From: Armigeres subalbatus
Taxonomy: Eukaryota > Arthropoda > Insecta > Diptera > Culicidae
Assembly: GCF_024139115.2 (NCBI RefSeq)
Contig: NC_085141.1
Location: forward strand, 405,297,612 to 405,361,611
DNA length: 64,000 bases
Direction: 5' to 3'
Below are positions 46,918 to 58,539 of this stretch, one piece after another. Within the stretch, counting starts at the first letter, position 1. Every line of letters starts with the position of its first letter. Under the pieces are notes generated by a model. That model worked only from the letters and a program-made list of their open reading frames with translations. It did not search any database and was not told the DNA's origin. The translations under genes were made by a program, and so were the position numbers.

Positions 46918-47039
46918 CAAATGACCTATTCGGCCGAATGACCTATTCGGCTGTATGCCCCTTTCAGCCAAATGAGTATCGATCTAATGCTCTGTTCAGT
47001 CAAATGGTATCTTCGGCCATGCAACTTTGGGCCTAGTGG

Positions 47040-47110
47040 GAGAAATGTGGCAACAAGCCGTGTATTGTGGCATCAAATGTTTGATTCTTCAGATGGAAGC
47101 TAAATAAAAG
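47040..47110 (+). pseudogene. RTE LINE 3' end fragment
   Basis: GCCGTGTATTGTGGCATCAA and the GGAAGCTAAATAAA tail match the 3' end of the RTE copy at 60265-60330. Confidence 0.6.
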
Positions 47111-47342
47111 AAATGTCTGCTGCTCCCTAAATCAGTGGTCCACAAAGCGCGACCCGCGGACCGCATGCGATCCTTGAGGCCGTTTCCTGGGCCCGCGAAG
47201 GAATTCCGAAAATACACCAGATGTGGCCCATTAATATAAGTATTACATGACTGCCATTTCGTCAACAAGGACAAGGTCAACATTGCTCTCGTTTTTCGTG
47301 TCGCTATTTTTATCGATATTGGAGTTATTTACTCGTTTTAAT

Positions 47343-47534
47343 TAGGGAAAAGACGGCTTTGGCAGGTTTTGTTCTAATATTGGCAGGGGTTATTGTCGAC
47401 CGATTTTTATGAAAATTGGCCACAATATTCTTTGATATGCAAAGAATGATTAGGCCAAATTTGAGCATAATCAGTCATAAAAAAAACTATGACAATAATA
47501 GAACAAAACCTGCCAAAGCCGTCATTCCCCCTAT
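47343..47534. mobile_element. MITE with GACGGCTTTGGCAGG ends
   Basis: Left TAGGGAAAAGACGGCTTTGG and right reverse complement TAGGGGGAATGACGGCTTTG are inverted, both continuing into GCAGGTTTTGTTCTA. About 190 bp, noncoding. Confidence 0.75.
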
Positions 47535-48030
47535 TAATCGCATCACAAAAAGTACTGGGAACTGGGGGTAGGACGCCCACGTTAAGGAAAATGCCATTTT
47601 TATCAATGAAAACCACCATTTCAGCCAGTTTTCATCAGCGCATACTGAAGAACAGCATATCTGCGACTGACTACCGATAACAGATATCTAATTGTCCATT
47701 TTATTGCACAGAAATTTGATTTTTAAAAAGCACCCGAAAAAAATGATTTTGAAACCATGCGGGGTGAGATGTGCCAGTGGATGGGTTAAAACGCGCATGT
47801 GCTTATCGTACTGATTTTCATTTTAATTGCCTACATTAAGGCAATTAACCGAATGTTTCAGCTGTTTCGGTCATACGAAATGAGAATGTTTATCAATGTA
47901 TAACAGCGACAGAAAGACTAAATTCCACCGAGCTAGAATTGCATCAAAACACGCAAAAATCGTTTTTTCGAGTTTTTCATGTATAACTAGAGAAAAATCA
48001 TGAAATATATGTATCCATTGGCAATACCCC
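47535..48030. other. No gene recognised
   Basis: AT-rich; nothing identifiable between the MITE and the LINE fragment. Confidence 0.35.
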
Positions 48031-49440
48031 TATGGGCGTAAGCTACCCCACTTCCCCTAATGGTTCGAAGGCAGCCAAAACCTCAAAAATAGAAATTCGT
48101 ATTGCGACGACGGAACGCTCTCCCCAAAGCATATTGGATGCCTTAAAGCCATCCGACACAGTCGAGCTGTGCCAATTTTCCAGCGAAGCCGATTATTCCA
48201 GCCACCCAAACCGTTCCGTTCCTTTCCTATGCTCGGACTTGGTGAAGATGGCTACCAACTTGCTCGTCCAGGCAAGTACAATAATTTTATTAAACCATCG
48301 GGACCTGATTTCCGCTCCATTTGTAGCGCCGATACTCCGATCGTACTTCAATGCACACATCAAAGACAGTTGATAAATCAGCCTGATGATCGCATATGGA
48401 CCTATTATCAGAATGTTCGGGATATTCGTACAAAAATTGACGATCTCTTTCTTGCTGCTTCTGACAGTGGGTTTGATGAGATTTTCCTGTCTGAAACTGG
48501 TTTGGACGACCGAATCAACTCCATTCAGCTCTTCGGATCAGAGTACGATGTTTATCGCTGTGACCGTAATTCATGCAACAGTGATAAAACATGTTTCGGA
48601 GGCGTGTTAATTGCTGTAGCGCAACGTTATTCTACTAATTTGATATCTCTCGAACATGGAAGAATGCTTGAACAGGTTAGTGTATCTGCGAGCGTGAAAG
48701 GGCGTAGGATCAATTATGACCGTTGTGTATATCCCACCGGATCGTAGTCGAGATGTAGGTGTTATGGAAGCACAAGCTGCTGACAGTGTACTTGTTTGTG
48801 GTGACTTCAATCAACCTCAATTGCAATGGTTAACCGTAGATCACGTGGTCAGCATCTCAGAAACATCCTCGTTGAATGCGGCTGGTGTGGCTCTTCTTGA
48901 CGGAATGGATTTTGTCAATCTAAGTCGCACGCTTGATCTTGTGTTCTATAACGTCGATAACATAATTGAAATTGAAGAGTCAGTCGTACCACTCTTGCCA
49001 ATTGATTCCCATCACCCTCCTTTATCTTTATCTCTACCCGCTATTCATCATTCGCCAGTAAATTCAGATGAATCGGCAAACAATGATGTAATACTATTGG
49101 ATTACAAGAAAACTGACTACGCAATGCGTTTGAAGTGACAGAGGATATGGTCATCGCAGTATCAAGAAAACTAAAAAGTTCTAACTAAAAACTAAAGTTC
49201 TTTATCCCCTGGACCTGGTGGCATACCCGCCGTTCTGTTTGGCAAATGTTCTGCAGCCTTAGCCAAACCTTTTGCGGCAATCTTCAACCGGTCCTTCCAT
49301 CAAGGCAAATTTCCCGCCATTTGGAAGCATTCCTACATGTTCCCGGTGTTCAAAGCTGGAGACCGCCGCACAGAAGGACCAATCTTCAAAAGACGGTCAA
49401 AACCATTTTTCAAAATGATCCAAATTGATAACTTCACGGG

Positions 49441-50820
49441 TTGTTAGTAGAATACTTGACGATGATGTTAACATAGTTTTGAGTCGTTTTATTCGGGTGG
49501 ATCCTACCTTTACAGTCAATACAAGTTGAGCATGTTGTCGATTTTTATTCTGTTAAATCTTCTAACATTTATCTTACTGCTTCATTATGTTGGCCACAAC
49601 GTATACATCACCCAAACCTATTATATTTGGCACCATCACAAAGTGTAGTCCAAAAACTAATAAAGCCACGCATATACGTTCGTAAATTATTTTTGATCGC
49701 GCAGAAAGTACCCGGTCTTTATTATGTATAAAATAATTATTGTATTATCTTCTTGCTGTATTCATTGTGAAATTCAAAAAGGTACCCATCGGTACCCATC
49801 AATGAAATTCACATTGTTGTTTCATTTTTTTGTCAGGAATCAAATCCTGCAGAGATTGGGTTCCGCTACCCTCCGCCCGCTCAGTTATTTCGGTTTTACT
49901 GACAGTGGTCGTTTCGGTCTTGCATATCAATTTTGATAAAAAGCAACGCACAATATGTTTTCTCTTCTCCTTCTACTTCTCATTTGCCCCAATACAATGG
50001 TGCGACATCAGCTGAAAATTGTCTAGGGGTCGTACACTTATTACGTAAGCGTTATTTCTGGTTTTTTCAACATCCCTCCCTTCATGTAAGATTTCTTACA
50101 TACAAATGATTTTTTATTTATAGGTAAAACGACAGATCCCCCTCCCCCATAAGGGCATACGTAATATGTGTACGGCCCCCTGGTACAATTTGTTCTCGTC
50201 TTACGCTTACTTTAATTAGGGAAATTCCACGTGATCATGAGTTTTTACAGGCACTTGCGCTCTGAGATTTTGAAAATATTGTTAAAGGAAGTAGGACAAA
50301 CTATCAAGTCATGTCATGTTTAGTCGCAATGCAGGGAGAGTATTTTATTTGACCCCTACGTCTAATTTTCCATACTTACTCTGTAAAAAGATCATGAATT
50401 TTTCACATGAACCGTAATATCAAGAAACGATTTGCGCCTCTACAACTTTAGTTTGTGTATGGACGATCCATTCTATATGTTTACAATTTCTAATAATGGA
50501 ATACATTTTTCCATTTGGCACTGCAGTGAGGCGGCAGAAATTGGTAATTAAAGGTAGCAGTTAATACCTGTGAATGTGCTCATAGAAATAGAACTCTACA
50601 CTTGCGGCGCCAGCCATTGATATTTGATGAGGCACCACTTGGTGCAAGCACGTTGTCTTTGAGAACGTTAGCGTGCTTGCGACGACTGGTGCCCCACCTC
50701 TCGTTCCGGTTGTGTAGCTTACGGGTCGGTGATGCCGAGAAGATGAACCATCCATTCAATGAAATATCATAATATGTGGCCTGCTAGACCATTTTATTCA
50801 CTTCTAACATTTTTGACCGT
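49441..50820. other. DNA inserted in the LINE, with a MITE
   Basis: No coding signal. It contains the MITE at 50026-50180 and, at about 50620-50700, a GGCACCA...GCAAGCACG inverted repeat. Origin unassigned. Confidence 0.35.
50026..50180. mobile_element. MITE with GGGGTCGTACAC ends
   Basis: GGGGTCGTACACTTATTACG at 50026 and its near-complement CGTAATATGTGTACGGCCCC at 50160-50179 are inverted repeats. About 155 bp, noncoding. Confidence 0.7.
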
Positions 50821-51049
50821 CTATTTTGGGATTGGTCCCACTGTGCGGCGGAATGTATTGAATTACCGAGGCATCACAAGCTTATCTGCGGCATCGAAAC
50901 TGTTCGAAATTATACTACACCAGGTCAACTTCAGCAACTCGAGAAATTACCTTTCGACAGATCAGCATGGCTTCATTCCTGGAAGGTCTGTTGTGAAAAA
51001 CCTGCTGGACTTCACCAGTACTTGCGTTACAGCGATGGAATAGAATAAA

Positions 51050-52680
51050 CAAGTCGACGTCATCAGATTGACCATAATATTTTGCTGTGTAAACTTTGTA
51101 ACGTTTAGTCTGTATGAAACGGTATGATTTACAGAGTTCGTAAAATCATCGCAGCCAAATTCACACACACACACACCGTCACGTCGCTCTCACCTCTCTG
51201 TCATAACATCGAGACTCTCCGAAATAACGTCGCTTTAGAAGGCTCCACTACCTCGTGAATTGAGATTCTCACGTCCGAATGTGTGAGTGGCGATAAAAGG
51301 AAAACAAACACTCCTAGAGGGTGCAACTCAGCAAAGATTGGGTAAAAATGAGTATATTTCCATATATTTTTTGACTCTTTTGAAATCATTGTGATGACCC
51401 GATCATTTTTGAGGTTATGAGCAAAAGGAAAACAAACATGTTTTTACACATGACGGATTGCACATTAGTGTGCGAGCGCTAAACGTCACTCATCTCTATA
51501 CCATTATACTCACACGACAGCTCCAGCAAGCCAATCTTGATTTGGCACAATTAGTGCTCATGGGTCGCTCGGTCGCGTCGAACGACGAAGAAAGTTTGCG
51601 CAGTTTGCTGTTACACAGAGCGTGCTTTAGGACAGAGCGTAGGAAAGCCGTAATTCGGTTTGGGAATATTCCTCCGCGGTTTTGAAAGTGTGCTCTATGG
51701 TTTCGCTTACAGAAGTGATCGCCATTGTCGATGCGCTAGAAAATTGACTTCCACATTGCTGGCTGAAGGAAGGTGGTTTCCCGGGGGAACATACCGAAAT
51801 ACCGACGGTGAGTGCGACATTCTTTAGCTTGCAACCGTTGCTTTATTAGAGTATGTTCCTAGATAAGCACGAAATAAGATCGACACGTGTCCGAGCAGCA
51901 TTCGGATCGATCGCCATATTGGATTGGCACCCCGTGAAAGCAACGAGTACAACGGTTGCGAGAAGTTTGCATGGTGAGTGGAACCACAGAGCCAAATCAT
52001 TTGGCGTGATGCTAATCAAATTACGTTTGGTTTAGAAGGTTGATCCCTACTTCGAGGAGACCGATGCGAGCCTGAACTCACACCGAGTGGCATTGGAGTG
52101 GGTCGCGTAGGAAGAGCGTGCAGAGTCATAAAAACCCCTACATAGGGTGAGTTGAGCGATTGTCATGGTGGTGAGCAACCACTAACGTATCGAACGACAG
52201 GGTTTTTTTTCCTTTTAGTGGTTTTATTCCGGCGACCCAGCAAGCGTTTTTTGTCGTAGCGATTCTCCCCAGAAGCGGTGTCAAGACGGAAGATTGGGTA
52301 CACCGACGTCTCGGACGCTCGGCCTAGTCAGACCGGACCCACCCAAGGATTCGGAGTTTTGCTACGGTGGCGGACGCGACGGGTGTCGACTGTGTGTATG
52401 ATTGCGTGGAGTGAACGACCAGAACCCCGAGGATTGTTGCAGAGCTGATGTGCGTCATAATCAGGTGGTTGAGCATCGATGTTGCTTGAGTGGGGGGTTC
52501 GTGTGTACACTCTGAAGATTAGTTTTAAGTGCAAACTATTATATGCACGCCGAGAGCGTCATCGATAAGAGATAGGGCAAGAGAATAGGAGGAGGCCAGA
52601 AGGGCCAAGCACATACAATGTGTAAATAAATAATGTAAACTAAAAGTTGGGGTTTGCGCTTTTTGACTCGAGCCACCGGA
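51050..52680. other. 1.6-kb unassigned insertion in the LINE
   Basis: It interrupts the RT between GRSVVKNLLDF and the PQGSNLG block. It has a (CA)n run at 51163-51176, no domain-bearing frame, and an AATAAATAATG stretch near its right end. It could be a solo LTR of an unknown retrotransposon, but I cannot identify the termini. Confidence 0.3.
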
Positions 52681-53348
52681 ACCTGTGTAGGTTCTCATTC
52701 CCCCTGCACGGCCACTCGTATCAACTTTCTAAGCTGGGTGCATCAGCAGAGCTCAAGTCGTGCATGCATTCGTATCTGAATAATTTGACGCTACGTGTAA
52801 AACGAGACAACTATATTTCGAACCATTTTGTCAACAAATTAAGCGTGCCTCAGGGAAGTAATTTGGGCCTATTGCTATTCACGCTGTTTTTGATGATGTT
52901 GCGCAACGATAAGGAGCTACATGCATGGTGTATGGTATCCTTATGAAGTAACCTGGATTCTTCGACTTGAAAGAGTGCAGAAAAGATTTGTTAGGCTAGC
53001 TTTACGCAATCTTCCGTGGAATGATTCAGATATTTACCCCCATATATGAGTAGATGTTTGCTGCTGGATTTGAATACGTTGGAGCACAGGAGGAAGATTA
53101 AGCAGGCTACATTCGTCGCGAAGCTCTTGAACGGCGAAGTGGATTGCCCAGAATTGTATTTTTTGTTAGGCACACAGAGCGTGTTACTTAACCGCTACTG
53201 TGCCGAGATCTACTGTGGTATTCTGCTGTACAGAATCCACGCAGAATCTATTTTTAGATTTCCATTCATTATTGTTGTAGTTGCCAGTCCATCTCATCGT
53301 GAGTCCGTTGTGTCCATTTGTCCATATCGTGTAAAACGAATTGTTTGA

Positions 53349-54886
53349 AGGTAAAATAGATATGCAACATTAATTTGTATAAGGGTTACAGCTGGTATTT
53401 TCGTATGTGGTCTTATTCCCGTCATAGTCTATAAAACCAATAAAAAGGCAAAGTTCATTTGCTACAATTCCACCACATCAGAATGTTCTTCCTGAGCCTA
53501 TGTTTGAAAACGGATGGGTTATTGTAAAATTGTGTTTTTATTGACGTGAAATGAAACGCAGACGAAAATATAATTCATCATAAAATGGAAAAATATAGCA
53601 AATAGGTACATATACCGCGGTCCGCTTCGACAGTTCAAAATTGCTGTGCGGCCCATTATAGTAAGCATGCAGGGGATCACTGCCCTTAGCTAAGGTTTCC
53701 AATCAGATCTGCAGACCAGAAATCAAATGATCTTTATAAGTATTCATTAAATTCAGGATTCCGAGCTAAGGTAAAGTCATAGACAACTCTGAAATCCCGA
53801 AGTTAGTCACGCCGGTTTTTTTAGCATTATTATATTATCTTACGTATCACGAGATTCAGTAATCTTATAATGATGATATATCATTCCAACCTCATTTGAA
53901 GCACTAGGAGCTTGTATAACTGAAACTATTCCATTGTGCTCGATAAAAATTATCCCAATAAAAGTATGTACTCATCATACTACAGAATTAAATTTCCACC
54001 GATTGTTACGGTAGCTAATCATGAAATAGCGGCGAACGATCCTTTGCATTTTCATCATAATAAACTAATGTATTTTGATATAAAAAAGTTCTTGATTTTG
54101 CAATGTTTGCTGTGTCGAAAAGCTTATAATATTTGGAACGACGCGACGGTCTGATTATTTGCATAAGTAAAAACCTCTTGAAAAATACCCCATTTTACTT
54201 ACACCACAGAGCGTTCTTGAACTTTAAAGCGGAAAAGCGCATTTCGGAAAACTGCACCCGAAGCCCTAATCCACATTTTTCCGCTGATGCAAACCTGCAG
54301 ACCATTTTTTATGCTCCCGTGGTACCATATCCATCCGTTCCGGTAACACAAATACCTGCATCTGTAACGGAAACTCAGCGGCAGAACCGTCCGTCAAAGC
54401 CGAACTGAAGTGGGACACTCCGGAAAGTACCCCATGCAAATATATAGCGTTTGCGGGTGGTTGACTTTGTAAGGAAAAACTGCATGGTACCCGGATCTTG
54501 GTGACTTACTAACTTAGCATGGCTTTCCCCTGTGCAGCCGATGGCACAAAGTAACGACAACGACCGACGACTGGTGTTGAACATAAATCAATGTCACTTT
54601 TTATTATTATTATGTACCTACTGCCGGCCGGTGAGAATAGTGTTGAACCAGAGCGGCCGCCGTTCTTAAATTTCACTATGGTTCGTGTGTGTGATTCAAC
54701 CTTTAGAGATCGAACTCATGCACAAAATCTGAATGTATATTATTTCGGCAAATTGATTCAATGAATTATTTGTTTTATTTTGACCATATCTGAAGTTGAA
54801 GTTTATTTCTTCATATACAACTGGCAACTTGTTTATTTTTCATCGAAAGGCAAATGAAAGTGATGCAATAATCTCGCTCAGTTCAC
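53349..54886. other. No gene recognised; ppk-C 3' flank
   Basis: AT-rich. Frames at 53936-54154, 54133-54408 and 54375-54584 (minus) show no motif. On the minus strand AATAAA signals lie at 54832-54837 and 54802-54807, about 50 and 80 bases past the ppk-C stop, good polyadenylation candidates. Confidence 0.4.
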
Positions 54887-56739
54887 TCAGAATCGACTTT
54901 TTGCACTTTCCTTGACAATTATCACATCCTGCTTGTCAGTCATTGATTCCCGTACCAAACGCAGGGGACGGACCAGGCAGTAGTACAGAAGTTCGACGAT
55001 GCTAAATAGACTCACTCCTAGACACAGACCCAGTATTCCTCCGCAGTTTGAAATGAAATCGACTAGACGGAACAGTGCACTACGCCTGGACACAATGTAT
55101 TGAACCTCTTTGAAGTAAATGCTCAGCTGACTGATTTCACACCTGCGAATCGAAAAAATAATTCAACCCTATAAATTACTGCATACTTTCAGCGCAATTT
55201 ACTCCATACTTATCAATGTCTTCCTTGATGCCAGGGACGAGTGGAGTAAACCTCAGGCCGAGCGTCTTTTTGAAGTCACATTTGGATTGAGTTAGCTCAG
55301 TATCGTAGTGAATAGTACTGCATCCTGGGATGCAGTCACACGCGCTGCCCCATGATTGCTGCTGCTTCATCCGTTGCTTTGCCGACTGTCGAAGCATGCG
55401 ATTCCCTGCTTTCAGAACACACGAAATCTCCGAAGTTTGACAAACACGCGTTCCCGGAGATCGGGGCATCGAAAATTTAACACAGCCACACATTTTCAGC
55501 GTATAGTTAGTGATGCATTCGAGTTCACAATTACTTTGCGTGTACACTCGAAAGAACTTCAACTGTCGTTCATATTCAAAAAAGCAATTACGTCGATGTG
55601 GAGGATACTCCTGAAGCTCAGAGGACGTTTGCATTATGACAGGACGCACGGCGATTGTAACATCTCGCGAAAAGGGCACCAGGGCAAAGCTTTTGGAAAC
55701 CTGAGGATACTCAGCTGCAGAATGAATGATCACCTTGAATCCTTGCTGCACTCTACAGTGATGCTCAATGTTTTCCTCCAATGTTGCCAGCTCCATTGAC
55801 AATCCGGCTCCGAATCCTGACCCCAGAGCTCGAACTGGATACGAAGCAAAATTCTTTCTTGCCCTGAATCCATCTTCCGAAGTCCAACCCGTAACATTTT
55901 CAGTTTCATATAAGTAACTGTACTCGTCATGTAAAACGCCTTCATGGAACATGTCATGCGATGAAAATCCATTGAAGGAGAAGCAAATTCCTTCTTCGGT
56001 GAGTGTTTCAGCAAAAAGCTCTTCGCAATACATGCCGTTCACTCTACAAGATAGAATGATGTCAAAAATTGGGACGGACATATTTCGAATTATATCGACA
56101 ATATCGAAATCAATCCCGGTTTGAGCGTAGCTCTCTGAAAATTCTAAACTTCCCGCATGAAAAAACTCGTCGCATATTTGCAGAATAGCCAACAACCGTT
56201 CCAATCTGAAATACACAAAACTTCATTCGTATTTTTAAAAATTCCAGTATCTTCCGTCAAATGAACCTGTCTTTATCGAGATTCTCCCGACTCCCCTCGA
56301 AGTCGATAAATTGGTAAAAATCTGCGGTGAAGTTCATAGCCTTTCTGCGAATCTTCGTCCCCGGACAGATGGTTACGGCTGGAAACGGCAACATCCACAC
56401 CGGTACGGGGTGATCGTCAAATGTGACAATGACCGGGTTGTTGGACCACTTCTGATACACTTCGTGGATCAGCAAGCTACAGCCGCACACCGAAACTGCA
56501 AACACCGTAAACCACCAGAGTCGTTCCAGCGGTGATTTTCTCCGCGAGCCAATATAGCCCATTCCGTGGATGGTACTGTAGGAGCAGTATTCGTGGACAA
56601 GGCACTTCACTTTGGTCCACCTGTTCGGTTTAGGCTTATGAATTGGCTTCCTGACCTGAGGTCCGTCAAATATTTGGAGGGAGTTTAGGGTTGGTCCCAC
56701 TACGTGTCGCAAATGAAACTGATTTTTGAATGATTTCAT
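54887..56739 (-). CDS. ppk: ppk-C: pickpocket (DEG/ENaC) sodium-channel subunit, 3 exons
   Basis: CDS complement(54887..55142, 55210..56205, 56267..56739), 574 aa. The introns are phase 2, at the ppk-B positions; the second donor is GTATGG (joining IDK to CEISQL), the first GTTCAT. Gating motif H58-G59 (STIHG); TM1 about 70-92; FPAVTICPGTKI; ectodomain with EGICFSFNGF, RALGSGFGAGL and CELECITNYTLKMCGC; TM2 with filter G532-V-S534; tail ending KSRF. The frame stays open 31 codons upstream to an ATG at 56832, but I start at MKSFKNQ because it aligns with MKAFKDQ of ppk-B. It looks intact. Very similar to ppk-B over its full length, so likely a duplicate of the same ancestor. Confidence 0.92.
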
Positions 56740-58019
56740 ATTTCCATCTAAGGTACAATTGCAAATGGTGCTCATGTGCAATAAATGAACATATTTCAAG
56801 TGAAGCTGATTTGTTGCAGTATTCAGCCGCATCCGTTGGTTTTATGAATTATTTATTTGATTGCTCCGTAGGGTATAACAAACGGAAAAGTATGTTATTT
56901 GTGTGATTTGTTGGTTTTATAAAGCAACATCATGACCATGACTCTTGATGTGACGTTTAAGACAATGGCCTCGCGTAAAACACGATACTTGTCCATGGAT
57001 CGTTTCCAAGGGCACTAATCTCCATCTGACAAAGTACAAATTTTAGATCATCACAAACATGTAGTATAGAGGAAAATGGACTAGGGATCTTAAGTAGCCT
57101 TGGGAGCAAAGACGTTTGATTGCCATAGAAGAAAAAGAAGCGTTACTAATCTTGGTCAAAATTCGCAAACATCAGAAATAATTGAAAAATGCATAAAACC
57201 TGTAGTAGAAATGAGAATCATCATCGACAAAACAATAAGAAGGGTTGTGAACAAAACACGGTGGCAAAGTAGACGTTGGAAAAAAAGTTGATTTTTGTAA
57301 CATGAAGCACATTGTATTTGATTCCGGTTCTTATAAATATAAAATAAAAATAAACTGCTGTTGGTTTATTTCGGTACGTTTTTACTTCAAATGGCTTCAT
57401 TCCTTATCGATGCTTCGATGTATGCACGAAACCTGGTGACATTTGAATTTTATAAGAAATAATACGTGCCGAATGATTTGACATCCTCAGTAGAATCTGT
57501 TTCGAGCTCGTATCCTTCTGGTGGTCCATAAAATCCGTTTTTGATCCACTCTCTGATGTTTTAGATATTGTCAAACAAGCATCGACATATTTTAAAACGC
57601 TTTGAGCAGTGTTCACATGAAAACAAAATGTTTTAGTCAGTTTCTGGATCGAGAGACCCGAATTTCAATGTCGACTGCACACAATTCTTTCCGAACCTAC
57701 AATTTCTTCGACGCCATTATTCACTACGAACTTGTAACACTTATAAGAAATATATTTTCAGAAAGTACACACATACATTCATCAATCTACGAAATATTTC
57801 ACTCGTTGATGTTCTATTTCAAAAGTTATACGTGTTTAAAGGTGTCCAGATTTTGTCGCGTACAAGCCTTAGTAACAAGAAAAGCCAATAAGACAGGTAA
57901 AAATTACACTTTAGAGAGATAGATTCAGTTATTTCCATCAATTCACATTTATTTGCGTTTATTTGAATGCATTGCAGCAGTATTTGAAATAATAAAATTT
58001 CGAATTTGAAATTTTTTCT
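56740..58019. other. ppk-C upstream region, no gene recognised
   Basis: It should hold the ppk-C promoter (minus strand). I see no TATA/TCAGT pair at standard spacing like that of ppk-B. The 106-codon frame at 57602-57922 has no known domain. Confidence 0.35.
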
Positions 58020-58330
58020 TCCAAGGGAGGACCCTTAGGAAAAATGGGAAGAAAATCAATGATTTTTTAATAACTCCGGAACGCAATGGCCGATTGGGCC
58101 GATTTTCAATAGCAAAAAATTAGGAAGGATTCTGCGTCGAATGCAACCTGTTGCAAATAAATCGGATAAGGCTAAGTACAAAAAAGTGTGTCTCACATTT
58201 CGTCGAGCCGAGTCGATTGGTATATAACACTATGTGTCTCCGAGCCTTCTATCAAAAGTTCAGTTTTGTAGTGATCCTATAGCCTTTACGTACACTTTGT
58301 ATACGCGAAAGGCAATAAAAATTTGAGACA
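58020..58330 (+). repeat. Mosquito interspersed repeat (CGCAATGGCCGATT type)
   Basis: GGAACGCAATGGCCGATTGG, TCGATTGGTATATAACACTA and an end ACTTTGTATACGCGAAAGGC match 18240-18628 and 10745-10860 in order. Noncoding. Confidence 0.65.
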
Positions 58331-58539
58331 ATCAAATTGGATCCCAGAAGAGTTATTTAACGCTATCGAAAACCATGTGCCAGACAAACATCTGTAGAAA
58401 CCGATAACACAAACTTACACAAGTTTTCTTTCTAGCAATAGTAAGGCCTATTAAGGTTAAGAAATAGGAATGCAAAAAAATATCCACTGGTCTTCTGGGT
58501 GTTGCGTTCATTTTTCTGACGGACGATGGAAGCCAACTA

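Larger units (their letters stand above)
43740..47030. mobile_element. Possible minisatellite-ended element 3 (degraded)
   Basis: The direct array at 43740-44130 (and 44693-44745) faces an inverted array at 46918-47020 (TATTCGGCCGAATGACC units). Outside the right array is an RTE 3' end fragment, the same kind of target as element 1. I find no clean target duplication, so the limits are uncertain and two elements may be merged here. Confidence 0.4.
48031..53348 (+). pseudogene. APE-type LINE, broken in pieces
   Basis: Collinear pieces: endonuclease (48380-48720: TYYQNVRDIRTKIDDLFLAA, SETGLDDRINSIQLFGSEYD; 48716-49138: VVYIPPDRSRDVGVMEA, VCGDFNQPQLQW), start of RT (49250-49375: AAIFNRSFHQGKFPAIWKHS, FKAGDRR), RT (50830-51043: VLNYRGITSLSAASKLFEII, STDQHGFIPGRSVVKNLLDF), RT (52800-52915: VPQGSNLGLLLFTLF) and C-terminus (52940-53345: RVQKRFVRLALRNLPWND, LEHRRKIKQATFVAKLLNGE). 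The Y/F-ADD box is lost. Insertions at 49440-50820 and 51050-52680 separate the pieces. Clade not certain. Confidence 0.8.

Noticed and set aside
47132..53688. CAGTGGTCC at 47132 and inverted GGGGATCACTG at 53688 as ends of one hAT element
   Set aside because: Flanking octamers match at only about 5 of 8 positions and the 6.5 kb between is mostly other elements; each may be a solo end.
56740..56832. 31-codon N-terminal extension of ppk-C
   Set aside because: The internal start MKSFKNQ aligns with the ppk-B start MKAFKDQ, and the extension has no counterpart.
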